Source of the DNA: CALHVX01 sp964640725
Lineage (GTDB): Bacteria > Pseudomonadota > Gammaproteobacteria > Pseudomonadales > Azotimanducaceae
Assembly (NCBI GenBank): GCA_964640725.1
Contig: CAZXIJ010000064.1
Coordinates: 1 to 8,729, forward strand
DNA length: 8,729 nucleotides
Reading direction: 5' to 3'
Positions 1 to 6,180 of this stretch are shown one piece after another. The notes under the pieces were generated by a model. The model had not been told where the DNA came from. It made no database searches and saw only the letters and a list, made by a program, of their open reading frames with translations. Position numbers and translations under genes: made by a program. Numbering within the stretch: position 1 is the stretch's first letter; each line of letters begins with the position of its first letter.

Positions 1-5
1 GGGAA

Positions 6-87
6 GCCAGCGCATGACAAACGTCACCTGGAGGATAGCGCGGCAGTTTCGCACCAACCGCGAAGGCAGGCCAGCGCGGCAAACGTC
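6..87. repeat. Imperfect short direct repeat at the end of the dehydrogenase gene
   Basis: Two copies of the pattern GCCAGCGC-(2 to 4 nt)-CAAACGTC occur at 6-25 and 70-87. Both 8-nt blocks are identical, and only the spacer differs (ATGA versus GG). The second copy runs into the stop codon of the dehydrogenase gene (87-89, minus strand). The remainder of 1-86 shows no gene that I can support. The copies may be remnants of a small duplication or binding half-sites; their function is unknown. Confidence 0.4.
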
Positions 88-1106
88 TAGCTGCCGCCCG
101 GCATCGCAACTACTTTCGCCGCCGGCCGCGCCAGCAGGGTCTCGATCAGGGCGTCGAAGGACACGACGGCGGTGTCGACCGCGAGCGGTGCAAGGGCGCC
201 ACTGGCAATGAGCGCGACCGCAGCAGGCAACATCGAGGCGCTGTTGACCCGTCCGGTGTGAAAGTGAATGCCGCGCATATACAGCTCGCGCATGGGCAAT
301 GGCAGCGCGCCGCCGAAAATGGTGGTGCTCGTGCAGTGACCTTCAGGCCGGGTCGCGCGCAGGGCCGCCAGGAGCGCCTCCTCTGACCGCACCGCGCAAA
401 CCGTCACGTCATGGCTCGGTAGCCGGGCGGGCCAGTCTGCCACCTCCAACACGTGCGCCCCCAGCGCTTTGGCATTGCGAGCAGCGCGGGCACTGCGGGT
501 GCAGAAAGTGACTGCGCCAGCACCCTGGGCCCGGGCGGCCAGCACCGCGTACAGCGGGATGCTGTCGTAGTCGCCCAGGATCAGCACGCTGTCCCCGGGG
601 CGCAGCAACCCGTCCACCGTGCGCCAGGCATCCATCACGTTGTCCGCCGCGCTGGCGAAAGCGGGCAGCTCGGCGTTGGCCGGCAGCGGCACCAGCATAT
701 GATCCGCATGGGGCACGCGAATGCGCTCGGCGAACGCGCCGCCCCAGTCGCCGGAGACCTTGCCGACCCCAAACATGGACGTCGGCGGCACCTCGCGACA
801 GCCCGCAGAGCTGCTGCGCCCGCAGGGACGGCAGTGTCCGCAGCTGGGCTGGAAGGAGACCGCGACGCGACCGCCCGGGGCAAAGGCGGTCACCGCATCC
901 CCGGCAGCCACGACTTCCCCCACGAACTCGTGGCCCAGCAAAAAAGGCCCGGGGAAGGGCGTCCGGCCTGCCACGATCTCCCAGTCCAGATCGCAGGTGG
1001 CGACGGCCAGCGGCGCGACCACCACATCGGTCGGGTCCTCGATGACCGGGGTCGGCGCGTCGACCCAGGCCAGCTGCCCGGGTCCTTGATATTGAAGGGC
1101 TCGCAT
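87..1106 (-). CDS. Zinc-dependent alcohol dehydrogenase family protein (MDR superfamily)
   Basis: A 339-residue medium-chain dehydrogenase/reductase, the usual length, expected to be a cytosolic NAD(P)-dependent oxidoreductase of an alcohol, polyol or similar substrate. The GroES-like N-terminal domain carries Cys38 and the GHE motif (His59-Glu60), the catalytic-zinc region. A structural-zinc lobe has four cysteines: Cys89, Cys92, Cys95 and Cys103. The Rossmann domain begins near residue 172, but the expected GxGxxG is GDYDSI (178-183), so two of three glycines are missing and cofactor binding may be altered. The start is the ATG at 1106, where conserved sequence begins, with GGAG (1116-1119) nine nt upstream. 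An earlier GTG at 1250 would only add a non-homologous arginine-rich stretch overlapping the LysR gene. The gene is divergent from the LysR fragment, which suggests that regulator once controlled it. The substrate cannot be read from the sequence. Confidence 0.9.
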   Translation of the reverse strand: MRALQYQGPGQLAWVDAPTPVIEDPTDVVVAPLAVATCDLDWEIVAGRTPFPGPFLLGHEFVGEVVAAGDAVTAFAPGGRVAVSFQPSCGHCRPCGRSSSAGCREVPPTSMFGVGKVSGDWGGAFAERIRVPHADHMLVPLPANAELPAFASAADNVMDAWRTVDGLLRPGDSVLILGDYDSIPLYAVLAARAQGAGAVTFCTRSARAARNAKALGAHVLEVADWPARLPSHDVTVCAVRSEEALLAALRATRPEGHCTSTTIFGGALPLPMRELYMRGIHFHTGRVNSASMLPAAVALIASGALAPLAVDTAVVSFDALIETLLARPAAKVVAMPGGS

Positions 1107-1133
1107 TGGCGTAAGCTCCGCTCTCGTTTTCGG

Positions 1134-1143
1134 TGATCGATCA
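1134..1143. promoter_or_regulatory. Palindrome TGATCGATCA in the dehydrogenase promoter region
   Basis: A perfect 10-bp palindrome lies 28 bp upstream of the dehydrogenase start codon, inside the divergent intergenic region. Its position would suit a repressor site or an element overlapping the core promoter. No convincing -35/-10 pair is visible next to it, and short palindromes arise by chance, so a regulatory role is only suggested. Confidence 0.3.
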
Positions 1144-1195
1144 GGGAGCCTGGCACGATGCGGCTTGCGCCAAAAAAGGATGCTGTGCAGCCTGA

Positions 1196-1212
1196 GGTGA
1201 ACGGCGTTCACC
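1196..1212. promoter_or_regulatory. Candidate LysR-type operator (17-bp palindrome)
   Basis: GGTGAAC-GGC-GTTCACC is a perfect inverted repeat with 7-bp arms around a 3-bp centre. It contains T1198-N11-A1210, the interrupted palindrome recognised by LysR-type regulators. It lies 19 bp before the LysR start codon and 89 bp before the divergent dehydrogenase start, the usual place for an autoregulatory and activating site. Site and spacing are seen directly; recognition by the neighbouring LysR protein is inference. Confidence 0.55.
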
Positions 1213-1231
1213 CTGACGTGGCCCCGGCGCC

Positions 1232-1852
1232 ATGAGCGAGCGTCTGCCACCGCTGGCGTGGATTCGCGCCTTTCGCGAAGCCGGTCGGCAGCCGTCCTTC
1301 CGCGCCGCCGCGCAAGCTGAGTTGGCCGCGACCACGCACGTCAGCGATCTTCGGCAGCCAGACACCCCGCCGCATGACGGGCAGGTGGACGCCGTGATTC
1401 GCTACGACACCGGCACCCCTGACGGCCTGAACCGCATCACGCTCACACCGATTGCCCTGCAGCCAGTGGTCGCGGCCAACGGCACGGATCGCGCGCCTGC
1501 GCAGCGCATCCAGATCGAGGGCGGCTTTGACGCCTGGGCGCTGCTCAAAGATGCGGGAGTCGACCTGCCGGCCCTGCCGCTTTCCGCTACGCGCTTTGAC
1601 AGCTACCTGTCCGGCCTTAAGGCCATCGAACAGGGTTACGGCATGGGCGTCGCGGTCCTGCCCCTGTCCGGCGAGTGGTTGCTGGAGGGTCGGGTTGCGG
1701 CGAGCCATGCCAGGCCGGTGCCCATCGAGCCGCAGTACGGCCTGGTGTTTCGCCCCGACAGCCCGCACCGGGAGACGCTGGAACGCATCGGGGCCTGGTT
1801 TCAGTCTGAGTTCGCGACCCTACAGGCCCGCCTCGACGCGCAGCTGCGCTGA
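1232..1852 (+). CDS. Internally deleted LysR-type transcriptional regulator (GcvA-like), probably non-functional
   Basis: An open frame of 206 residues, against about 300 for intact LysR-type regulators. Residues 1-42 resemble the start of a GcvA-like helix-turn-helix (PPLAWIRAF near 6-14, then a recognition-helix-like stretch to DLRQ at 39-42). The sequence then jumps within a few residues to DAVIRYDTG (53-61), which in intact relatives sits near residue 125-130 of the effector-binding domain. The wing, the linker helix and the first part of the effector domain are therefore missing, about 80-90 residues, without loss of frame. The rest of the effector domain is recognisable (RFDSYLSGLKA at 121-131). 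No good Shine-Dalgarno precedes the ATG. It is divergent from the dehydrogenase and stops 11 bp from the convergent HDOD gene. It may be a decaying pseudogene or a DNA-binding-impaired remnant; an assembly deletion is a lesser possibility. Confidence 0.75.
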   Translation: MSERLPPLAWIRAFREAGRQPSFRAAAQAELAATTHVSDLRQPDTPPHDGQVDAVIRYDTGTPDGLNRITLTPIALQPVVAANGTDRAPAQRIQIEGGFDAWALLKDAGVDLPALPLSATRFDSYLSGLKAIEQGYGMGVAVLPLSGEWLLEGRVAASHARPVPIEPQYGLVFRPDSPHRETLERIGAWFQSEFATLQARLDAQLR

Positions 1853-1872
1853 GCCGCCTGGACTTAGGCGCT
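1852..1872. terminator. Possible bidirectional hairpin between convergent genes
   Basis: The LysR and HDOD genes converge with 11 bp between their stop codons. The junction can fold into a hairpin: 1852-1859 pairs with 1866-1872, with one bulged C and a 6-nt loop. There is no T-tract on either side, so intrinsic termination is uncertain. Confidence 0.25.
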
Positions 1873-3102
1873 GCGCTGGAACATGCGCGCCAGCACCTCG
1901 AGTTCTTCCCGAGGTTGCGTCACGACTTCCAGCGTTTCCTTCAGCTCCGCTTCGCCGAGCCCCAGGGGTTGTGCTGCCGCCAGAGGCAAGCCGCGGTTTG
2001 GGGTGCTGCTAAGCCCTTCCATGGCGAGCAGGCTGCGCGCGCAGGACACGAGCCGGGCGAGGGGCAGTTCCGTCTGTTCGAAGTGCTGCTCGCGAATCGC
2101 GCGGGTAATCACGCCAGGCAAGTCCCAGCTCGCAAGCAGCGCTGAGCCGACCATCTCCCGGTCCATGCCCAGCACCGCAACATCGCTGTAGCTGTAAAGC
2201 AGGTGCCGGTTGGCCGACTGCAAATCGCAGATGCGCTGGTACTGGGGCGCAAAGGTATGCCCGAGCACCAGGGTGCCAAAATTGCTGAGCAGACCGGCCA
2301 GATAGGCTGTGCCGGAGTCGAAGGGCAGCGTGCCGGCCGCTCGCTGATGCAGATGGTCCATCACGCTCGCCGTCAGTAACGACTCGATCCAGTAGCTGGG
2401 GCAACCATGGGCGGGCAACACCGGCGAGGGAATGGCGGCACCGACCGCCAGCCCCATGGCCAGCGCCAGCGCACCGCGGTAGCCGATGACCCGCACCACG
2501 GCATCGTGCACCGAGTTGACGTCTCCCCGGGCGCTGTAGAACGCGGAGTTGGCCCAGCCCACGATGCGTGCGGCCAGAGCCGCATCCTGCTCCACGAGGA
2601 CCACAAGATCGCCGGCATGGGCATCGGGGTTCCCGGACAGCGCCAGGATGCCCCGGGTCGTCTCCGGCAGCGGCGGCAGGTCGAGAGTTTCTTCGAGCCG
2701 TTCGCGAATGCGCCGCTCGGTAAAGTGCCCGACCGTGCCTTCGACGGTCTGCTGTTCCAGTGCTTCGAGGGCCGGCACCGGCAGCGGCGGAATGGGCAGA
2801 GCGCAGCGCACCCACTGGCTATCGGCGGCGGGAACAAGGCGGACGACAGGGCCCCCTTGAGCGGCGTGCGAGTCCTCGCCGATCAGTATCTCGGGGGTGT
2901 CGCGGAGCGCTATATCGACCAGGGGCGCTCCGCCCAGGTCTTCGCCCTCCGCGGCGAGGGGCGGCACGATGCGCACCGGGGCGCCAAGCTGCTCGCCCAG
3001 TTCCTGGGGGCAGATCATGGCCTCCCGCGGGGCCAGCAACTCGTAGCTGCGATGGTCGGCGGTCAGATGGAGACGGCGAACGGTTTGGAGCGAGTCAGAC
3101 AC
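1864..3102 (-). CDS. HDOD-domain signal-transduction protein with an N-terminal YbaK-like region
   Basis: About 412 residues from the proposed GTG start. The HDOD domain (an HD-fold relative without the metal-dependent phosphohydrolase centre, common in bacterial signalling proteins) begins with LPPLPETTRGILAL near residue 142 and runs to about 350. It shows the typical VLVEQDAALAARIVGWANSAFY and YLAGLLSNFGTLVLG segments. The first 100 residues weakly resemble the second half of YbaK/EbsC aminoacyl-tRNA deacylase domains; this is a low-confidence reading. There is no signal peptide or membrane segment, so it is probably cytosolic. The start is uncertain: the frame is open back to a TTG at 3273, but the added stretch is Arg/Cys-rich and would fill the promoter region of the divergent methyltransferase. 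GTG at 3102 precedes plausible protein sequence (VSDSLQTVRRL). ATG at 3018, behind GGGAGG, is the alternative and would give 384 residues. No effector domain is attached, so its pathway is unknown. Confidence 0.82.
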   Translation of the reverse strand: MSDSLQTVRRLHLTADHRSYELLAPREAMICPQELGEQLGAPVRIVPPLAAEGEDLGGAPLVDIALRDTPEILIGEDSHAAQGGPVVRLVPAADSQWVRCALPIPPLPVPALEALEQQTVEGTVGHFTERRIRERLEETLDLPPLPETTRGILALSGNPDAHAGDLVVLVEQDAALAARIVGWANSAFYSARGDVNSVHDAVVRVIGYRGALALAMGLAVGAAIPSPVLPAHGCPSYWIESLLTASVMDHLHQRAAGTLPFDSGTAYLAGLLSNFGTLVLGHTFAPQYQRICDLQSANRHLLYSYSDVAVLGMDREMVGSALLASWDLPGVITRAIREQHFEQTELPLARLVSCARSLLAMEGLSSTPNRGLPLAAAQPLGLGEAELKETLEVVTQPREELEVLARMFQRSA

Positions 3103-3281
3103 GGCGGCACACAACGCAAGGGTTCGCTTTAGTCTAGGCAGGAGATCGGCACGCTGCCGGCAGGGAGCCCGCGAGGGCCTTAAACCATGAAAGCACGCAC
3201 AGATTGCCCGGCCATGCGCAGCCCGAGCCGTTTGGATACCATGCGTGCCAGCGTTTCGAATACCCGGTGACAAGGAGTCCC

Positions 3282-4073
3282 ATGCACACGCTTCGATTCA
3301 GAAAAAACTTGAACGCTTTCGCGGTGGCTTTCGCGGCCCTGCTGGCGACCTTTAGTGCCCGCGCCGATTTGCCCGAAGCCACTGCCAAGGCACTGGACAA
3401 AGCCATCGCCAGCGAAGCCCGCCCGGAAGCAGACCGGTCGCGGGACCGCAACCGCATGCCCGTGAAGACCCTCGAATTCTTTGGGCTGAAAGGCAACATG
3501 AAAGTCATCGAGATCTTTCCCGGCGGCGGCTGGTACACCAAGCTGCTGGCTCCGGTACTGGCGGACGATGGCCAGCTGATCGTCGCCGGCGGCCTCGGCA
3601 AAGCGCTCGGTTTTGGCGGCATTCTGGACAACGAGTTTCCGGCCCGCGACTCGGTCAAGATTGTCGACATCTCTGACAAGCTCAGCGCCGGCGAGCGCTT
3701 CGGCCAATTGAATATGGCACCGACCAGCTTTGGCGTGCGCAAAGCCGATCTGGTCCTGACTTTCCGCAACATGCACAACCTGAATGCGGCCGGCCGTGCG
3801 CAGATGCTCAAAGCCAGCCTGAAATCCCTGAAGAAGGGCGGTCGGTTGGGCATCATCGACCACACCCGCCGACACATGCAGGACGAGACCAACGAGAACT
3901 GGCGACGCCTGGACCCGGTGCTCGTCATCAAGGAGGCGACTGCCGCCGGATTCCGGTTTGTCGACTACGCCAACCTGCACTACCGCTTTGACGACGAGCT
4001 GCGCTATGAGGTTGGACGCAAGTCTGTAAGAGGCAACAGCGACCGGTTTACGCTGCTGTTCGTGAAGCCCTAG
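3282..4073 (+). CDS. Exported class I SAM-dependent methyltransferase-like protein
   Basis: A protein of 263 residues. Residues 1-28 form a signal peptide: basic start (RFRKN), a hydrophobic run (AFAVAFAALLATF) and an ARA cleavage site before Asp29. The mature part has a class I methyltransferase fold. Motif I is VIEIFPGGGWYT (75-86), the SAM-binding glycine loop; a TFRNMHNL segment (160-167) follows, then KKGGRLGIIDH (184-194). This pattern matches the predicted-methyltransferase family COG4798, many members of which carry signal peptides. The ATG at 3282 is chosen because AAGGAG (3272-3277) sits 4 nt upstream and because the signal peptide begins there; an in-frame ATG at 3204 adds unrelated sequence. 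The substrate and the source of SAM outside the cytoplasm are unknown. It may bind another ligand. It is divergent from the HDOD gene and convergent with the SDR operon. Confidence 0.85.
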   Translation: MHTLRFRKNLNAFAVAFAALLATFSARADLPEATAKALDKAIASEARPEADRSRDRNRMPVKTLEFFGLKGNMKVIEIFPGGGWYTKLLAPVLADDGQLIVAGGLGKALGFGGILDNEFPARDSVKIVDISDKLSAGERFGQLNMAPTSFGVRKADLVLTFRNMHNLNAAGRAQMLKASLKSLKKGGRLGIIDHTRRHMQDETNENWRRLDPVLVIKEATAAGFRFVDYANLHYRFDDELRYEVGRKSVRGNSDRFTLLFVKP

Positions 4074-4143
4074 CCGGCGCCAAGGCCAGCACCAGAGGTC
4101 GCTTGCAGTTACGGCGGCGGGCCCTGTGCCCACCGCCCACCCG

Positions 4144-4158
4144 GGCTGCGCTGCAGCC
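4144..4158. terminator. Hairpin between convergent methyltransferase and SDR genes
   Basis: GGCTGC-GCT-GCAGCC is a perfect 6-bp stem with a 3-nt loop. It lies 3 nt beyond the SDR stop codon on the minus strand and 70 nt beyond the methyltransferase stop on the plus strand. Its position fits a terminator for the minus-strand operon, but there is no T-run, so the call is tentative. Confidence 0.3.
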
Positions 4159-4161
4159 GTG

Positions 4162-4848
4162 CTACCAGGCGTGCGGCTCGCCGTCCCACTTCATGAAGCT
4201 CGCGGTGCTGTCCATGCTGAGCCCATCGATCACGCTGACAATGCCGTCAGCGCTCTGGTCCGGGGTGATCTCGGCCTGCGCGCCACCCATGTCGGTTTGC
4301 ACCCAGCCCGGGTGAATCAGCTGCACGGCAATGCCGTCGCGCTTGGCATCGGCTGCGTACATGCGCATGACCTTGTTCACCGCGGCCTTGGATGAGCAGT
4401 AGGCATACATGACCGGCATGTCGAGGGACAGCGCGCCCATCTGGCTGGTGATCGTCACGGCTTTGGCACTGCCCGCGGCAGCCATGTTCGGCCGAAAGGC
4501 CTGGACCATGCGCAGCGGGCCCATGGTGTTGACGTTGAAGGTCTCCATCCAGCCGGCGTAGTCCATTTGCGCGGCCGACTGCTGATCCGGCGCGGGGCCC
4601 GCCATCCCGGCATTGTTAATCAGCAGGTCAATCGGCTGGTCCCCCAGCCGACCCTTGAGGTCGGCAACGGAGGCATCATCGCCAACGACCACGCCTTCGA
4701 CCTGCACGTCGCCGGCCAGCGCTTTCAGATCGCTGGCGCCGTCCGGGTTGCGGCAGCACGCGATCACCTTGTGGCCTGCCGCGGCGTAGCGTTCCGCCAG
4801 TTTCAGGCCGATGCCTTTGTTGGCGCCTGTGATAAGAGTTGTCGGCAT
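4162..4848 (-). CDS. Short-chain dehydrogenase/reductase (classical SDR, C-factor-like)
   Basis: 228 residues from the chosen start, a small classical SDR, cytosolic and NAD(P)(H)-dependent. The Rossmann glycine motif TGANKGIG is at residues 7-14, NNAG at 78-81, and the catalytic Ser135, Tyr150 and Lys154 (YCSSK) are all present, followed by PGW at 180-182. The length and the overall pattern resemble C-factor/CsgA-like SDRs. Two ATGs compete (4854 and 4848). The Shine-Dalgarno GGGGAG (4856-4861) is only 1 nt from the first but 7 nt from the second, so 4848 is preferred. The Shine-Dalgarno begins just after the stop of the upstream asparaginase gene, indicating co-transcription. The substrate is not predictable from the sequence. 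Confidence 0.92.
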   Translation of the reverse strand: MPTTLITGANKGIGLKLAERYAAAGHKVIACCRNPDGASDLKALAGDVQVEGVVVGDDASVADLKGRLGDQPIDLLINNAGMAGPAPDQQSAAQMDYAGWMETFNVNTMGPLRMVQAFRPNMAAAGSAKAVTITSQMGALSLDMPVMYAYCSSKAAVNKVMRMYAADAKRDGIAVQLIHPGWVQTDMGGAQAEITPDQSADGIVSVIDGLSMDSTASFMKWDGEPHAW

Positions 4849-4855
4849 GGTCATG

Positions 4856-4861
4856 CTCCCC
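4856..4861 (-). promoter_or_regulatory. Shine-Dalgarno that decides the SDR start
   Basis: GGGGAG on the minus strand begins 2 nt after the asparaginase stop codon (4864-4866). Its spacing is 7 nt to the ATG at 4848 but only 1 nt to the ATG at 4854, which favours the inner start and tight operon coupling. Confidence 0.65.
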
Positions 4862-4863
4862 GT

Positions 4864-5934
4864 TTACGGTGACTGTGGATCTGATGGCCCGGGCGCCTGG
4901 TCCCGATATATCCGGACCGTCTTGCGCCCGGTGATGTCGATGGCGGCGCGGTACATACCCTCGGTATTGAAGGGCATGGCGATATCGCCGTCGGGCCCGA
5001 GAATGATGACACCACCTGTGCCCCCGGCTGGCAACAGCTCATCGAACAGCACCGCCTGGCCGGCGGCGGCCACCGTCTGGCCCTGGTAGCGCACGCGGGC
5101 GCAGATGTCAGCGGCCACGTGGTATCGAATGAAGTACTCGCCATGGCCTGTCGCGCTCACAGCGCAGCTGCGGTTGTCAGCCCAGGTGCCCGCGCCGATC
5201 ACCGGCGAGTCGCCGATTCTCCCCCAGCGCTTGGCCGTCATGCCGCCCGTCGAGGTCGCGGCAGCAAGGTTGCCCGCGGCATCCAGCGCCACGGCGCCCA
5301 CGGTGCCGAAGCGGTGTTCCGGGGCGAGGCTCAGCCGGGCCTGCTCGTCCTCCAGCAGCTGCGCCTTGACCTTGTCGAGCGAGGCCCGGCGACCGGGCGT
5401 ATCGAAGTGGCTGTTGGGCACCATGGCCAGGCCCTGGGATTGCGCAAACGCTTCGGCGCCGGCACCGCTCAGCATCACATGCTCGGAGCGGTCCATCACC
5501 GCGCGCGCAGCGATGACAGGGCTCTTAATGAGCCGCACCCCGGCGACCGCGCCGGCGTTACGGGTCGCGCCATCCATGATGCTGGCATCCAGCTCGTGCC
5601 CGGCATCCCAGGTATAGACCGCGCCCACCCCGGCGTTGAACAGCGGCGACTGCTCCAACACGACAATGGCCGCCTGCACCGCATCCAGGCTCGTGCCGCC
5701 TGCGATCAACACCTCATGGCCGGTCTCCAGGGCCTCGGTGAGCTTCCCGCGAATGGCGGCTTCCTGTACGTCGGTGAGCTGGTCCCGGGTCATTGTGCCA
5801 GCGCCGCCATGCAGCGCGATGGCGACCGGGGGCGACGCAGCATCCGGTGCCGGACCTGACGCGGCAGCCGCGCATCCGGCCAGCAGGCTGACCCCAATCA
5901 GTGCCCACGTCGCCCGCTGCCAGGTTGGAGTCAT
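4864..5934 (-). CDS. Lipoprotein isoaspartyl peptidase/L-asparaginase (Ntn hydrolase)
   Basis: 356 residues, slightly longer than the usual 310-330 because of an N-terminal export signal. The lipobox LLAG-Cys21 follows a hydrophobic segment, so a lipid-anchored envelope protein is predicted. The mature enzyme has HGGAG at 42-46 and the autoprocessing site before the nucleophile Thr211 (HRFG-TVGAVALD). Substrate-binding elements typical of the plant-type/EcAIII family are also present: Arg239 and Asp242 in RIGDSPVIGAGT, and ATGHGE at 261-266. Family members cleave themselves into alpha and beta chains, then hydrolyse L-asparagine and beta-aspartyl (isoaspartyl) peptides. The start ATG at 5934 has only a weak upstream ribosome site but gives the intact signal. 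It is the first gene of an operon with the SDR gene. A minus-strand promoter candidate lies at 6001-6029. The function is well supported; the physiological substrate is not known. Confidence 0.93.
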   Translation of the reverse strand: MTPTWQRATWALIGVSLLAGCAAAASGPAPDAASPPVAIALHGGAGTMTRDQLTDVQEAAIRGKLTEALETGHEVLIAGGTSLDAVQAAIVVLEQSPLFNAGVGAVYTWDAGHELDASIMDGATRNAGAVAGVRLIKSPVIAARAVMDRSEHVMLSGAGAEAFAQSQGLAMVPNSHFDTPGRRASLDKVKAQLLEDEQARLSLAPEHRFGTVGAVALDAAGNLAAATSTGGMTAKRWGRIGDSPVIGAGTWADNRSCAVSATGHGEYFIRYHVAADICARVRYQGQTVAAAGQAVLFDELLPAGGTGGVIILGPDGDIAMPFNTEGMYRAAIDITGRKTVRIYRDQAPGPSDPQSP

Positions 5935-6000
5935 CGATCTGCTGCCCTGAGATTCTTGATCCGCTCATTCTGCGAGCGCGCGGCGATCGTTGCTACCCCG

Positions 6001-6029
6001 CTTGTATTCGCGGCAGCCGACCGAGACAA
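6001..6029 (-). promoter_or_regulatory. Candidate sigma70 promoter of the asparaginase-SDR operon
   Basis: On the minus strand, TTGTCT (-35, 6029-6024) and TACAAG (-10, 6006-6001) are separated by exactly 17 bp. Each matches consensus at four of six bases. The start would lie near 5994, giving a leader of about 60 nt before the ATG at 5934. It overlaps a plus-strand promoter candidate almost completely. Confidence 0.4.
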
Positions 6030-6030
6030 T
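6002..6030 (+). promoter_or_regulatory. Candidate promoter of the TPP-riboswitch/TonB receptor transcript
   Basis: TTGTAT (6002-6007) and GACAAT (6025-6030) are 17 bp apart; they match the -35 and -10 consensus at three and four of six bases. Transcription would start near 6036-6037, which is exactly the first base of riboswitch helix P1. The match is weak alone, but the position is fitting. Confidence 0.35.
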
Positions 6031-6035
6031 GGCGG

Positions 6036-6141
6036 CGCCTAAGGGGTGGAAGATCCTGAGACACCAGGGCCCGCAAACGCGGCGTCTGATCTGGTGGACC
6101 CTTTGAACCTGATCCGGTTAACACCGGCGGAGGAATAGGCG
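6036..6141 (+). ncRNA. TPP riboswitch (THI element)
   Basis: The thiamine-pyrophosphate aptamer core is complete. Helix P1 is CGCCTA (6036-6041) with TAGGCG (6136-6141), six perfect pairs. P2 is GGGT (6044-6047) with ACCC (6098-6101). A short P3, GGA/TCC with loop AGA (6048-6056), leads into the conserved TGAGA (6057-6061). An optional extra stem, CACCAG/CTGGTG (6062-6067 and 6091-6096), has an inner hairpin CCGC-AAAC-GCGG (6071-6082). The hallmark TTTGAACCTGAT (6102-6113) is followed by P5 CCGG/CCGG (6114-6117 and 6124-6127) and the CGGAGGAA element (6128-6135). In this family TPP binding turns off thiamine synthesis or uptake genes. It precedes the TonB receptor start by 97 nt. Confidence 0.95.
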
Positions 6142-6180
6142 AACGCTGCTGCGGCGCCCCTGCGCGCTCATGGCGCTCCC

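Noticed and set aside
453..1136. Open frame antisense to the dehydrogenase gene (227 codons)
   Set aside because: The sense-strand product has zinc motifs and full-length homology features; this frame has none.
1107..1250. Earlier GTG start of the dehydrogenase at 1250
   Set aside because: It would add 48 unconserved residues overlapping the LysR gene and both palindromes; the ATG at 1106 has a good Shine-Dalgarno.
1838..1849. Perfect palindrome GCGCAGCTGCGC at the end of the LysR fragment
   Set aside because: It lies inside coding sequence of GC-rich DNA with no spacer or T-run; a chance or codon-driven palindrome is more likely than a functional site.
2407..3132. Long open frame (241 codons) antisense to the HDOD gene
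   Set aside because: The translation is Gly/Arg/His-rich with no recognisable domain, while the opposite strand encodes a clear HDOD protein. Such frames are common in GC-rich DNA.
3232..3261. TTGGAT and TCGAAT, 18 bp apart, as a promoter of the methyltransferase gene
   Set aside because: Transcription would start only about 5 nt before the Shine-Dalgarno and the -10 match is poor.
3103..3273. Extension of the HDOD protein to a TTG at 3273
   Set aside because: The added 57 residues are Arg/Cys/Ala-rich and overlap the divergent leader up to the methyltransferase Shine-Dalgarno.
3180..4133. Long open frame (317 codons) antisense to the methyltransferase-like gene
   Set aside because: No family resemblance. 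It is the mirror of a gene with a signal peptide, a SAM motif and a good ribosome site.
5119..5859. Open frame antisense to the asparaginase gene (246 codons)
   Set aside because: Shadow of a well-supported Ntn hydrolase; the composition is Arg/His/Gly-rich without motifs.
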